Positions 1 to 12,102 are shown, counted from the first letter of the stretch. The stretch is 64,000 nt of DNA from Telmatactis stephensoni (GCA_029948255.1 JALIZF010001518.1:213501-277500), one strand, 5' to 3'. The notes: generated by a model not told the origin, from the letters alone. Numbers and translations: made by a program.

Positions 1-2610
1 GATTTCTGCTAACACCAAAGAATGTCCAAAGTGTAATGTGACAATAGAGAAAAATGGTGGTTGTAATCACATGGTCTGTAGGAACAACAACTGTAAGGTA
101 CATCATATTATACTGTACCAACTGTGTCATCTGTGTTTAATGAGCTTTTCTCATCCCTTGCATGACATTTTATATTTTAATTGAATAGCAACAAAAATAC
201 AGTAGTATTTGAAAGAGCAAAAATAGTGTCAAAGTTATGGGCAGCCGAAGTTGGTGCTTTTTGTTGTCCTCCAACGAATATTTCTATACAAAAAGCACCA
301 ACTTCGGCTGCCCATAACTTTGGCACTATTCATTGAAACTACCTCAAATTTCAAGTTTTTGCTATCTTTGGTGTGCTCTTTCAAATATTATATTTTTAGG
401 GGTGGCGAAATGGTAAAATCTGAGACTCAGCCGAGACACCAAGACCCCTGTTTCAAAATCTGAGACCGAGACTAATGCTTTTCGAAAATCTGAGACCGAG
501 ACTGAGTGCTGAGAAAACCGAACCCGAACCTAGAAATACTGAAGCATCTGAATCTGAAAAGTAGTTATTAAGTAGAAACTCAGTTCTCAAATACCCGGAA
601 AGCAGTCATTGTGAACTACTTTACTACAAGATTTTTGCTGAGCGGCTCGTGCTTCACGCTCGTATAGGTACAAGGAAATATAATATATTAAAACAACTGC
701 CTGGATGAGCTGCCTTTGCAAATAAACTCCTTAACTACAAAAATTTTACCAAGTGGCTTATGCTTTGGCAAGAGCTAGTTATTGATATTTGGAATAATTG
801 CAACTCGTTGGCAACTCATTCAGTGCAATGCCTTTGTGGAGTGATTTGCACCTTGCGTCGTAAGAGCAGTCATATCAACTGGGAAGTTTTTACTGACAAG
901 TTGAAGTTGTTCCCAGGAAGAAACACGGAAAAATGAGAATTCGAGACCCATCACAAAGGCTTCCTGAGATTCCAGGATCGGATGAAAAGTTGCCAAGACC
1001 CACGATTTTCTAAGTACCATTCGCCACCCCTATTTTTGTTGCTGTTGGATAAAAAATTAAAATGTCACACAAGGGGTGAAAATAGCTCATTAATTCCAAA
1101 AAGCTTTTCTCAAAACTTCAACAATCTATTTTCCCAAAGTGGAATCAAAATTGTGAGTAGAAACGTTTAAAACTGTGATTATGAAGGCCTAAAGTGTCAA
1201 ATAAAAATTGTCTATTTTTAGTGTACAGTAAGTTGTCCTTTAGGGTATCATCAAGTTTATCCATCTATTTCATTATTAATTTATTATTACTAATACATGT
1301 GTTTGACCTTAGGCTGATTTCTGTTGGGTGTGTCTAGGCCCCTGGGAACCACATGGATCAAGCTGGTGAGTCCTAACCCCACTATGATATCAAACTGCCT
1401 ACAGTGTTTATATACTTACAGGTCTCATATCTACTCATGGTGTGTTTGTAGGTATAGCTGTAATCGTTATGATGAAAAAGAAGCACAGGTAGCAAGGGAT
1501 TCACAGTCGGTAAGAATTATATTACAGACAAGTAGACATTGACGAACAAGTGCTCTTAGTAGTAGCCTGGGATATTTGACTTACAAACTTGAGGCAAGGC
1601 ACGTGAATCCCCCTCCTCCCACTGTCTTCATCAGTCCTCTGATTTTGGCTTTTTGTTGTTGTTGTTGTTGTTTTGGGAGGGGGTATTTAAGGCTAATTAT
1701 TATATGATTGAGTTGGTTTTCTTTGTTATTTGTAGGGCTTTATATCGCGTATTTCCCTAGTCATTATGAATTCAAGGGCATTATACAGATATTGCCCTCG
1801 CCCCATACTTCCCTAGGTCATCTTAATTTGGATGTTAGACTTAGAAATTTTCTACTGAGCCCCGAAATCATACACCAAGTAACCAATTTTGGTGAAAAAA
1901 AATCTCTTGAGAAATGACTTTAGGGTTCGAACCCGAGACCTTCTGCACACCTATACCTGCCTTTAACCTCTATACTACTGAGCTAACTGATGGAAACTTA
2001 TCAACAAAAAATCGTTTTGTCTGTTATAATAGTGTTCGTTAACTTCACCGTGAATAGAATTGAAAAGCAATTGTTTAAGATTTTCTTCTGGGAATTCAGA
2101 AACAGTGATCAGATAGTTAATGTCATTTGGGATTGTTTTAGTGTGAAAACCTCCTCAATCATATAATAAGCCAGTTAATTAACTCTTACTCAAAGCTACA
2201 CCGATTAGAGAGAAATTGAATAAAGTGTGTGAGGTGAGTGGGAATTGTCCTCTTGCTTAGATAATACCTGCATCTATTTATATAGGAGGAGTTTTGCAGC
2301 TAAGAGCTGATGTGGGCCTGTTTTCTCTCATACTCACTACCTCCACATTAAATTATTTTGCAAGCATTACTCAAGTCACATGTTGATTTCTGCTGAGGGA
2401 GGAAAAAAACGGAGTGCCTGGAGAAGAACCCTCATGGCATGGTAGAGAACAACACATCAAACAAACTAATTCACTAATGATCTGAGCATTTGAGCTGGGA
2501 CTTGAACCTGGACCACAGTGGTGAAAGGCCGGTGATCTCACCACTTGGCCAACCATGCTACACACTAACCAACTATGCCACTGGTGCTGTTACTTCAGTA
2601 ATAGATTCTC

Positions 2611-2647
<37 letters not shown>

Positions 2648-4918
2648 GATGATGATGATGATGATGATGTTTATCTATAAGTGCTATTGTTGTTGTTGTG
2701 ACAGCGATCAAGAGCAGCTCTAGAGAGATACCTATTCTACTGTAACCGATATATGAACCATGCCCAAAGTGCTAAATTTGAGAGTAAGCTATATGCCCAA
2801 GTCAAGCAAAAGATGGAGGAAATGCAACAACACAACATGTCCTGGATAGAGGTACCACTTCCACTTGCATGTAGTTTTATCAATCCTTTTTCTGTTGAAG
2901 GTCCTTTCTACATTAGTACATTTTCTCTGACAAATGCTAGTTCTTGCCTGTGTAGATGAGAAAATTTGTCCAAAATTTGTATTGAATTTCCTGCATGTAC
3001 ACATGCAAAAACAATTTGTCTTAGAAAATGTGCTTATGTATAAAGCTGTATAAAATTGCCTGTGTATAGAACTGATTCACTGATTTTTTGTTTTTTGTTT
3101 TTGTTTGTTTGTTTTTGTTTTCAGGTTCAGTTCTTGAGAAAAGCTGTTGATGTTTTATGTCTATGCCGAAATACTCTGAAATACACTTATGTATTTGCCT
3201 TCTATTTAAAAAAGAACAATCAATCAGTTATATTTGAGGTAAGTCAATATGTCACTATTCCTCAATTACAAAGACGTCATATTTCTATATTAACTTTGAA
3301 GAAGACAGTAAGGGCTGTTGGAAGCATCTTAGAAGTCATTTTTCACTGAACGTCAGACTTAACACTTTTGTAGACAAGTGGACCTCCATTATAACAAAAA
3401 ACGTACAACAAAGACCTCACTTGAATATACATTCGTACTTAGGTGGTGATGATGCGCATTTGATCATATTCAAATGTTAAATTGAAATGTTAAACATTAT
3501 TATGAACAGTGGATTTCTAATCAAAATTTATGTACAAATAAAATAAATATTCACCTTGATTGTCATTACCTCGCTATCATAAATAATTTTCTTTTACCTT
3601 TCATATGGAAAACGATAGTTTCATTCCTTTATAATCTCATATACGAACTGGTTTTTTTTTGATACCACCATCACAGTTTGTCATAGACATGTAGAGGTTC
3701 CACTGTAGTGGTTATTACTGTACTGTAGTTGTAGAGAGTGGCTGTAAATGTAAATATTCTAATTTCCTAGGACAATCAAAAGGACTTGGAGATGGCAACG
3801 GAAACTTTGTCTGAATATTTAGAACGTGACATCACCCAGGAATCTCTGTGTGAAATCAAACAAAAAGTTCAAGACAAGTACAGGTGCTTACTAACATTAC
3901 ATAATATATGTGAGATAAACGCGCGCGCTAATTGGCTGGCTATCGTGTGCATATCAGAGGACATCTAGACATGGCCCCCACAAAAACGTAGGGAATAAAA
4001 GCAACATAAAATGATCACTTAAGTCTCTGTACTGTGAAATAAACACTCTGAAAGATGTGCAGGACTCGAAAAGTAAGGGAAAGATTCGACTACGCTTCGT
4101 GTTCCTAAGCTTGCTTTTCTCGCACTCTACATCCTCCGCCGTGTTTATATCACATTACAGAGACATGTGCACGCATTTTATTTTTTGTTTTAGATTTTTC
4201 CTGTAGATTTTTTATATTTTTTGCGTCCCTTGTGGAATTTTATGCGTCAGAGATGCAGAACGCAAGGGTAACAAAATCACTGGCTACTACTGGTCGAGTG
4301 CATGTAGAATTTGTCTGCGTCATATATTTTGAATCTGAAAACAGTTTGATTGTCCATGAGTCGGGGGTATACATGTGTGCATCCCTTGTTTAGTGCTCCA
4401 TCACTTGTGTCCACGTCTTGAAATCAACGAAACGAAAGAAGATCATCATTTTTGCAATTCTTGAGTTTCTCCGGTGCAACTATTCTTGTACCCAATTGCA
4501 ACAGTGGAATTACACCATGTGTTTCCTGTTGAATGCACCGTTTTTGCAGCAGTAGGCCAGCTAAAGTTATTTTCAGAAAAAAAAAAAACATTTTTCATTT
4601 TTCTGTTTCGGCATATCTTCTGTCATTTTCAGTGCAAGCGAGCAATACAATTCTGTACAGAATTTATACAGAAGTAGAATAGCATTTTATTTGTAAAAGT
4701 GGCATGACAAGTCGCAAAGTGGAAAAAAGGGATAATTACCAAACTTCCTGCAATTATTCCCCCCAACACACACGCATACACACACCCCTCACCCTTTGTT
4801 TGATATATTGTATATACATTTGTTGTACAGATATTGTGAAGCCAGAAGAAAAGCATTATTAGATCATGTATATGAAGGATACGACACAGATATTTGGGAA
4901 TACAAAGACTATGACTAG
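1..4918 (+). CDS. ARIH1: Ariadne-1 type RBR E3 ubiquitin ligase, C-terminal half (5' end outside window)
   Basis: RBR E3 ligase that takes ubiquitin from an E2 onto its own RING2 cysteine before passing it to substrate; the family works with neddylated cullin-RING ligases. Seven exons read in phase: 2-97 (frame; exon already open at 1), 1313-1365, 1452-1509, 2705-2851, 3125-3238, 3771-3883, 4831-4918, giving 222 residues to a TAG stop. The first exon carries RING2 ([19 protein letters not shown]) with the catalytic Cys in the GGC triplet; the next finishes the zinc ligands ([13 protein letters not shown]). The rest is the Ariadne domain, with [46 protein letters not shown] and a C-terminus ending DIWEYKDYD. 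All junctions are GT-AG. Similarity to animal ARIH1 is very high from memory; ARIH2 lacks this Ariadne-domain sequence. RING1, the IBR start and the promoter lie upstream of the window. Confidence 0.95.
203..390. mobile_element. Nested inverted-repeat element (MITE) in ARIH1 intron
   Basis: The inner arms, 222-262 and 287-330, are nearly perfect reverse complements (core GGGCAGCCGAAGTTGGTGCT). Outer arms about 17 bases long (203-219 and 374-390, TATTTGAAAGAGCA type) enclose them. No coding capacity; the family is unknown to me. Confidence 0.7.
391..1037. mobile_element. Non-autonomous DNA transposon, about 650 bp, in ARIH1 intron
   Basis: Terminal inverted repeats of about 22 bases, 391-413 and 1016-1037, share the core AGGGGTGGCGAATGGT; the left copy has one extra A. 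The interior has several near-copies of a GAGACCGAGACT-like motif and no credible ORF. It starts right at the end of the preceding nested element. Confidence 0.65.
1922..1990 (-). repeat. tRNA-like sequence (SINE head or tRNA pseudogene)
   Basis: On the minus strand there is a box A-like TTAGCTCAGTAGTATAGAGG and, about 35 bases on, a perfect box B-like GGGTTCGAACCC. The acceptor ends do not pair, so this is not a working tRNA. It lies in an ARIH1 intron. Confidence 0.5.
2393..2585 (-). mobile_element. tRNA-derived SINE, copy 1
   Basis: Minus-strand head with TGGCCAAGTGGTGAG (box A-like) and CCAGGTTCAAGTCCCAGC (box B-like), followed by a body containing a CTCATGGCATGG-like stretch (plus-strand reading) and ending near CTCCGTTTTTTTTCC. 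The body matches the element at 7921-8060 in the same orientation, supporting one dispersed SINE family. Confidence 0.6.
2612..2669. repeat. Microsatellite (GTT)n then (GAT)n
   Basis: Uninterrupted GTT triplets run into GAT triplets just upstream of the acceptor of the ARIH1 exon at 2705. Simple sequence only. Confidence 0.95.
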
Positions 4919-5225
4919 CTACAATGTGATGGCTACTGGTCTACTGGGCCACCGCATTAAACCGCTTACACCTTGTCGTTTTGTTGCTGATAGAAGTTCA
5001 GGATTACAATAGGACGGCTTTCCCGCAATGTAACACAGGATTTTGTGTCTTGTTTTCAGTCCAAGTAGCACATTTGCAAGCAGCATACAATACTCATTAG
5101 CAGCTCTTGTCTCTGTGAGATAATTGTAACATTTCATGTATGTAGCTTGCATTCGTGCTTAATCCAATAGTCTGAACCGTACCTCAAGACCGTACCATCC
5201 AATTTATAAGATGCATGAGCTAATG

Positions 5226-5231
5226 AATAAA
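5226..5231 (+). terminator. Candidate poly(A) signal of the ARIH1 gene
   Basis: An AATAAA hexamer lies about 310 bases after the ARIH1 stop codon. It is the first canonical hexamer I saw downstream, so it plausibly ends the transcript. The hexamer is common by chance in AT-rich DNA. Confidence 0.35.
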
Positions 5232-7700
5232 CGGACCTACAGCCTTGCGGCAACGACTTGACATACAGTATGTTAGTATTCTAAGTTTGACATTTTTTTA
5301 TTAGCTTTGATTGTTTATATCAGTTCAGTTGGTCGTACTATAAGCTGGGACGTTGAAAAGATGGCCAGTGACAACTCTCACAGGTACAAAGCACGGGACG
5401 CCGACTGTGAACATTTTTGTCGCTGTGAACATTTTTGTCGCTGTGACATAAAGGGAAGAAACCCTGTCGCAGCGTTAATAATATGGCGCCATCACACAAG
5501 GGATAATTAGTCCTAGTGACTTATCTCTCCACCTTGTGTTCCAAAGCTCTATTTACACTAAGGCTGCGTGAAATGGGCGATTTCGTCCTGAGAAACAAAA
5601 AGAACTCATGTCATCCCGGGTAGAAAAGACTCACGGAAACGTAAAATGAATTCTTACGGAAACGTAAAACGAATTCTTAGGGAAACGTAAAAATGAGTAA
5701 ATGTCTCACCCTTGTTAAACTCGTCGCGGTACGAACTCGGCCCATGAGGAAATTACCCATGTAAACAGACGAGTTGGCCCAGGGGCCGGTTGTACGAAGG
5801 GAAGGATGAATAGCGCTATCCAGCGGATAAAATCTATACAAAATCTATACAGTAGATAACTCTTATCCGGTGGATAACTTTATCCATCCATCGTACAACC
5901 GGGCCCAGGTTAACTTTTTTCTCCAGGGAAAACAACCTGGTAGCAGGGACAAACTCGCTTTCCAACAAACGTGGATTATTTGCGACTTTTACTCCATGGA
6001 TTTTTTTATTACTACTGTTGATGTGTATTTGTTATATATTAGTACAAACAAAAATGAGCCAATTTATGATCAAATTAGAAAATACTTTTGTGTATTGTAA
6101 GTATACGAACAAATATAGCCGGCCAGGCCGGTTTGGTCATAGTGACGTCATTGAGTAGGCGTTGCCATGTAACTAGCCTAAAGTTATTGTAAATATTGGT
6201 TTATAGTTGAATAAGTGTTAAAGCTATAAGTAAATAAATATGATAGTGCTATCCACTGGTTATTCTGTTCATTACAAGTATAACCCAAAGCTCGAAAAGG
6301 GGGATGAGTAGTTGTAAAACTTCGCTAGTTTTTTGTTTTTGGTCTTGATATTCACCATCAACAAATGACGGTCCTTCGTGTATAAGTTGGGAACCAGCTA
6401 GACATGAATTATCGTGTGGATATTGTAACGTGAATCGAAGTTCACTTTCCACGGTGAGACGTAGGTTTTATCCTTTTGCCCGACGTTTTGTGAAGTAGGT
6501 GTAATCCCTTTCGAGAGAGTTTCGTTACTGTTCTCCTGTGACGTCGGGCTTGGATATTAAATACGGCTAAACAACGAAATTTAGGCGAAGTAAAATCGAG
6601 GTGTTTTTTCCTCGTGCTGCGGGTGTGCCCCCAGGCTAGGGTCACGTGGTATCAAGTGTGCTTGTTTTGTTGTTAGCTTTGTGCTCCCACCAACCCACAC
6701 TGTATGGTAAGTCTGGTGTAGGTAAGTACTTTCCACTGACTGCTGCCAGTCACGGCAAAAACTCGAGCGTTTTTCTGGATTTTTCCTGTAGTTTTCTAGA
6801 TGCATATAAAACGCGCCGTGACTGGTGGTGGTCCGTGTTTAGATTTGACATGGTGACTACCTTGTCGTGAACGTTGGGCTCAGCTCTCCAACTTCATCAA
6901 TCATGCAATCAATCAACTTTATTATAATATTTTTATTTTATTTTCTATCCATAAGTTTTCACAATCTTAATTCGATGTCAAGGCGAATTAAATTCAAATA
7001 ATCAGGCCTTAAAGAGTATGATAATGAGTCATGAACATACAAGCCAACACTTCCAGCTTGAGTTGGAGACATGCCTTAGAAAAGTGTAATTTGGCAAATC
7101 AAATTATGAACTGAGTTAGATTGAAGTTTAGTTTCACTTATACCAATAACATTCAATTTGTTGTCGATGGATGATCATGCAACATGATTATACCGTTTTG
7201 ATAAACTTCTTGTATTACGATGAAATAGTTAAAAAGAGTTATCCTTCGATTCATTTCATCCAAAAATAATATTTTGAGAATATGGTCGGCAAAATATTGT
7301 TAAGATGCGTACCCTCGTTCTCGCTATCACTAGAACAGTTTAGAGGACTGAAAATCATAGAGTTTTCCATGAATAAGCAAACATCAATTAATTAATTAAG
7401 GACACACATTAAAGTTGCGTATTAGCTTTCTACTTATCTTAGTTATTGTTTGTGATACGAATATTGATTTGTGATCTTCATCCCTCTCTTCCTTCCTCCT
7501 TCATTCCTTCCTTCCACACGGGCGGATCCATTTTCAAATTTATCCAGACGAATGTGGACGCGAATATTTCGGTGATCTATTCATCCACATTGAGGTCTAT
7601 TAGGATGTTGCTCAACGAGTCGGGTTAAAGGCTTGTAGCCATACAATCCCATGTCTAACCAAGGGGCACAACTTAAGATTGAGAGAATTAGATGTTGATT
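5232..7700. other. Intergenic stretch after ARIH1
   Basis: No exon could be supported on either strand. It contains an 18-base direct duplication at 5408-5443 (GAACATTTTTGTCGCTGT twice), a three-copy 22-23 base repeat at about 5633-5692 (GGAAACGTAAAA plus GAATTCTTA), and the MITE at 5783-5907. The ORFs here have no recognisable domain and are probably chance. Confidence 0.6.
5783..5907. mobile_element. Palindromic MITE with GGGCCGGTTGTACGA termini
   Basis: The left end GGGGCCGGTTGTACGA and right end TCGTACAACCGGGCCC are inverted copies. The interior is a second imperfect palindrome of ATCC(A/G)G(C/T)GGATAA motifs. About 125 bp, non-coding; termini of this style recur in invertebrate genomes. 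Confidence 0.75.
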
Positions 7701-7920
7701 TTACAGCGAAAATCGTTGCATCGCGACCTCCAACGTCGGTAAGATTTTGGTCTTTTCTGATCCGTCCATCATTCTTGGGGGCGGAGCTTTCACGAACTCG
7801 TTCAGTGATTGGTTAATTTGAAAGAAGGTCCGCACCCAAACTGATTGACGACTCACAAAAACACAAAATCAAAACAAAATTTGTAATTTGCTGGTCGCGA
7901 TGCAACGATTTTGGCTGTAA
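7701..7920. mobile_element. MITE family X, copy 1
   Basis: Termini TTACAGCGAAAATCGTTGCA and TGCAACGATTTTGGCTGTAA form inverted repeats extending inward through CGCGACC. About 220 bp. The same element, in reverse orientation and diverged, lies at 40708-40925; the shared interior includes a GATCCG/ACCA...GGGG(G)CGGAGCTT-like block. Confidence 0.8.
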
Positions 7921-8060
7921 TGGAAGGGAAAAAACCGGAGTACCCGCGGAAAAACACTCGTGGCAGGGGAGAGACCAACGCACATACCCAGTGCCCAAGC
8001 AGAGACTCGAATGCATTGCCCCAGATTTAATAAGCAGCATCTATAGTACTCGTTTACCAA
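7921..8060 (-). mobile_element. tRNA-derived SINE, copy 2
   Basis: The plus-strand reading GGAAAAAACCGGAGTACCCG then ACTCGTGGCAGGGGAGAGA matches the body of the SINE at 2393-2585. A degraded box B (CATTCGAGTCTCTGC, minus strand) precedes it. It abuts MITE family X copy 1. Confidence 0.55.
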
Positions 8061-8237
8061 GACTTAGAAACTAATGATTCTGTCATTCTCATGAGTGCGG
8101 TGAATCATAGCCGTGCTGAATCTGAATCCTCTTCAGCTCTGTGGAGTCAGTGGCGGTCCAGGTTTTAATAAAAGGGTGGATTTCAAAATGTGGAAAACAC
8201 GTCGCCAATGCAGATCTCTAGTTTTTGCACAAAGTGA

Positions 8238-8779
8238 GGAAGCCACCTGGTCACCGATAAAAACCTGAAAATCTATTTACTTTTCATCCTATTTCCGTGC
8301 GTAGAATTCAATAATTCATGGAGGCTTCAGACTTCGTCGTGTGCTGAAGCTTATTGTTTTAACTTATGATACAAAACAGGATGCGACTCATTTGTTTTAA
8401 GCCGGAGTATTGTTCCAATCTTATCATTGTTTTCATTTTCTACTGATAAGCTTTTTTGTTTCATTTTCATATGAAGAAGCTATAGGAATGGTTGATATGA
8501 TCAGGCATGTTGTCGTTGGCTGTATTTCGTGTTGCATGCGTACCCCTTTAATCACAGAATATCGTAAAATTAGTTTATGTTCTAGTCTACCTTTGTGGTT
8601 CTGTCATCGTGAACCGTAATCTATTGTTAAATAGTACAATAGTAGGGTGTAGTTTGTTTTTAGCATTTAATTGTTCCATTGTGAACGATTTCTATTCTTT
8701 GTTAACAGGCGGAACTACCTGCTTTATCGATCTTCAGTCAACTTCTTCACTACGCTCAGCAATTTTTCTCCAAACGTCT
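8238..8779 (+). repeat. Source block of diverged direct duplications
   Basis: Three sub-blocks recur downstream. About 8238-8430 matches 12345-12530 (CACCTGGTCACCG, GAATTCAATAATTCATGGA, CTTCGTCGTGTGCTG). About 8484-8600 matches 13405-13510. About 8620-8779 matches 11401-11560 almost exactly. The last block has an intron-like end, TTGTTAACAG, followed by a short open stretch. No known protein was recognised. Confidence 0.7.
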
Positions 8780-8865
8780 CCAAATGCCCTATTGAATTGC
8801 ATATCCTATATATACACCAATTTTAACTTTTCTTTTTTACTTCTACTGTCCCATATATACATCTA

Positions 8866-8882
8866 CCCCCCCCCCCCCCCCC
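8866..8882. repeat. Poly(C) tract
   Basis: An uninterrupted run of about 18 cytosines, a likely place for sequencing-length error. Confidence 0.9.
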
Positions 8883-9137
8883 TATCCCATATACACTATC
8901 ATTTTTTTACCTGTTCCCTTTTTGGCATACAACCACACGCCCCATTGATTTACATATCTTGTTGACGCAATTTCCCCACACCTGTATTTTTACGTTCCCC
9001 AATCAGCATACTACATTCTTAACACACCTTACTATCTTCTTCCCCATCCCCTTTTTCCCCGTTTCCCCCAAATGAACTATTGAATTGCATATCCGTCACC
9101 AAAAATTAAAACATTTCACTTCATTTCTCTTTTATAG

Positions 9138-10044
9138 ATGAAGAAATAATAGCCTATATCCATGACCTCACTGAAATCCAGACAAGTGCAAATAACAACT
9201 TGTACTTCAATTTGCAACTACAAACTGAAGAATCATCAATTAGAGCAGTTTGTTACTCACCAGAAAAGCATAGAGAGTTCAAGGCCAATACTGATCGAAG
9301 CCTCATCACCAATCAAGTTGACAAACTTTCAAAGAAAGAGGAACAAATACACTTCGCAAGAAGAAATTCACATTAATAAAAGGTCAAAACTGTCCAAACC
9401 CATAGACAATGAAATAACTTTTGATGTCAAGCCACCCAACACTTCCTTTGATGAGAGTTCCTTCTCCAAAGTTGAAAGTGTAGCCACTGCAAAGCAAAAC
9501 CTCATTAACTTGCAAGGAAGAGTCACTTTTCAAGGAAATCTTGAAACCTTGATTTCTAAAGGAAAGACGCTCCTAAAACAGGAAGCGTTCCTGACTGATG
9601 ACAGCGCTTCTGTTCGCCTGGTTTTATGGGAGAACGATATAAACAAAATAACCAGTGGCCAGTCTTACCAATTATTAAAGGTCAGAGTACGATCATTCAT
9701 TGGTACTCCTTATATCACCCTTAATAAACAATCTTTAATCAAGTCTGTTCAATTAAACATTACAAGAGAGGATGATGAACATTTAAAATCAAACAATGAA
9801 CTGAAAACTGTTTGCCTCCCAGCAGATGGAATTAAACACATTAAACAGTCTGTACCTTTCTTGCAATTCCTGCAAAACAAGGTTAGAAGAAAATAACCAA
9901 AAATTTTTGACTTGTGCAGAATGTGGCCTTACACAAAAGTTAGAAAAGTGCTCTACAAGAATTTATGCCAAAGCTGAATTTAACGCTGAAGCTGAAAACG
10001 TTTCACTGGTCTTTTTTCTGAAAGAATCGAAAGGAAAATTTTGA
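9138..10044 (+). pseudogene. Frame-broken RPA-like OB-fold and zinc-finger protein, probably transposon-associated
   Basis: Not a known host gene; reads as a decayed copy of a ssDNA-binding (RPA-like) ORF. The first segment (from 9140) contains IIAYIHDLTEIQ and AVCYSPEKHREF, an OB-like start. Near 9280-9310 similarity moves to the next frame (SPIKLTNFQ, then EEIHINKRSKL, GRVTFQGNLETLISKGKTL, SVRLVLWENDINKI, SYQLLKVRVRSF), a second OB fold. Near 9830-9850 it shifts again into a Cys4 segment, CNSCKTRLEE...CAECGLTQ, like the zinc finger of RPA70's C-terminal DNA-binding domain. An ATAG acceptor-like site sits at the 5' end. Two frame changes in 0.9 kb suggest a pseudogene; unannotated introns are the alternative. 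I recall similar multicopy OB proteins in cnidarian genomes, but the element class is uncertain. Confidence 0.6.
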
Positions 10045-10285
10045 ATAAGTCAAACGCGAACATATAGCTGCAAACTTTTTCGATCTTCTCAGTTCATATA
10101 GATGAATATTACTATTATAATTACAGTATAATTGTGAAGAAACAGTATATTTACCTTAATGTATCCCTTCCTTCGAAGTCTTCAAATTCAAGAGGGTCTG
10201 TCCGCATGGCAGATGACGCTTATATACCAATGGGCATGCAAAGCATTGTGGTTAAAAAATGAGGCATTGAAAAGTTGTGATTTTT

Positions 10286-10790
10286 TATACAATTGTTTCC
10301 AATACAATTGTTGTTACAGTTTTTACTTGTTCACAACTTATAAGATATATAAGATGAATTCAATATACATATTTTATGATCTTATTTCTTATCCTTTTAA
10401 ATATCACATAAAAGTTATGATGTTATATACAATTGTTTCCAATAGAATTATTGTTACAGTTTACTTTAGCCTGCGTAGCTGGCGGTTTAAGGGAATTGGG
10501 GAGAGGGGAGGGGGACTGGGGAGGAGGAGGAAACTGCCGGTTTCTCCTCTCCCTTTTCCTTTCTTCTCTCCCTCCCCCTAAACCGCCAGCTACGCGGGCT
10601 ATTTTTACTTGTTCACAACTTATAACAAGATGAATTAAATATACATATTTTTGATATTATTTCTTATCCTTTTAAATATCACATAACAGTTGTGATGTTT
10701 ATATGATTGTTTCCATTAAAATTGTTGAGAGTTATTATAACAAGATTAATTTAAACAAAAATTCATATTTTATGATTGATGAATTTCATT
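10286..10790. repeat. Tandem repeat, about 140 bp unit, three diverged copies, interrupted by a MITE
   Basis: The units share ACAATTGTTTCCAATA, TTTTTACTTGTTCACAACTT and CTTATCCTTTTAAATATCAC. Unit 1 starts near 10286; unit 2 near 10425, split by the MITE at 10468-10600; the partial unit 3 near 10700. Unit 1 therefore shows the approximate empty site of the insertion in unit 2. Confidence 0.75.
10468..10600. mobile_element. MITE with AGCCTGCGTAGCTGGCGGTTTA termini
   Basis: Terminal repeats of about 22 bases (right end TAAACCGCCAGCTACGCGGGCT) enclose a purine-rich then pyrimidine-rich core (GGGGAGAGGGGAGGGGG facing CCTTTTCCTTTCTTCTCTCC). It belongs with the CGTAG-ended elements at 27797-27939 and perhaps 26615-26849. 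Confidence 0.8.
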
Positions 10791-11106
10791 AAAAGACTAA
10801 TAAAAAACAAAATTGTTTTATTACTTAATTGTCATGATTCATATTCTCAAGGTGCATGCAATACAGTGATTTGACCAAACAAAATCTAACAGTGTGTAAT
10901 AATTAGATGCACAGGCAAAAGAAAACAGAAGCTCTGGTGTTTATTAGTCTACTATCTATTTCACAAGTTCATTGAAAGCACTCTAACACTGATAATGTAT
11001 ATTTTTCGACTGTTCCATGTTGACTTGATTTTCATGAATCCCTAAAATACACTTCAAAATATTTACTACTATATATATATTACACTATTTCCTTTGCTTT
11101 TGTTGT

Positions 11107-11251
11107 AGAGTGATCGCACTTTATAAGTCGTGAAATTGCACTAGCTAAATAACTCAAAATAGCACTATTAAACAATGGAAAATATAGGACTTTGTACTAT
11201 TTAGAACTAATTAGATTTTGTACTTTTTCACGCATTAAGTGCGATCACCCT
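11107..11251. mobile_element. MITE with GGTGATCGCACTT termini, TA flanks
   Basis: The left GAGTGATCGCACTTTATAAG and right TAAGTGCGATCACCCT are inverted repeats, both flanked by TA, as expected for a Tc1/mariner-type insertion. Non-coding and short. Confidence 0.7.
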
Positions 11252-11400
11252 ATCTATTTTACTGGAGTGGAACCAACGTCATTTAAGTTTCATTTTGACA
11301 CTTCAATTCTATTTTATGATATCTGATTGAAGACATCTTTCATGACAATTACTGTTCACCACTTTCCAGGCAGCACTCAGCTACCTATTAGGTAGACTAG

Positions 11401-11834
11401 TCTATTGTTAAATAGTACAATAGTAGGGTGTAGTTTGTTTTTAGCATTTAATTGTTCCATTGTGAACGATTTCTATTCTTTGTTAACAGGCGGAACTACC
11501 TGCTTTATCGATCTTCAGTCAACTTCTTCACTACGCTCAGCAATTTTTCTCCAAACGTCTTCAGTCAACAAAATTCGGAGTGTTTAAAAATTGATCACAG
11601 TTTCACATGCGCAGTGCTCGTCAAAGAGTTTAGCCTTTTCACTTCCCAGTCTGTTTTAAAATAGCAGCAATTTTCAGCCCAAACAGGTTAGATGTTTGAA
11701 TCGGTGATATTGAATATTATCACATGTTATTGCAGTGTCTGAAGCTGGTGTTTGTCTTCTATATTATATCTTGTTACCACAACAACCACATAAACCACGT
11801 GATACGGTGTACTGAAAGGAGCACCATGCCTTAC
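11401..11834. repeat. Second copy of duplicated blocks
   Basis: 11401-11560 repeats 8620-8779 nearly base for base. 11711-11834 repeats 13606-13734, the segment just upstream of the receptor start. The two lie some 150 bases apart. Confidence 0.8.
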
Positions 11835-12102
11835 TGACTCGCTCCTGACTTGTGATTCAAAACCTTTTCTCGTCAGTCTTCTCCCAACAATCCCAAGTGT
11901 TTAAAAACACCGAAAATGTTTTATGGTGCTTAAATATTAATCAATTTCATTCTACCGAGCACAAAGAACACGATAAGCTTTTCAAGGGGGGTATTTCATG
12001 GAACCACCCCTAGACCACCCCCACTGAGTCTTATCACTGTTTTTAGATCGTTAGTCTGTGTTCTTGCTGAGACCAAGACAGCTGTCAGTTGCCTATCTTA
12101 TA

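Noticed and set aside
1922..1990. Functional tRNA gene on the minus strand
   Set aside because: Boxes A and B are present but the acceptor stem does not pair.
9162..9896. 244-codon ORF taken as an intact gene from its first Met
   Set aside because: The true homologous segment begins upstream in another frame and continues downstream in a third, so the Met start is not real.
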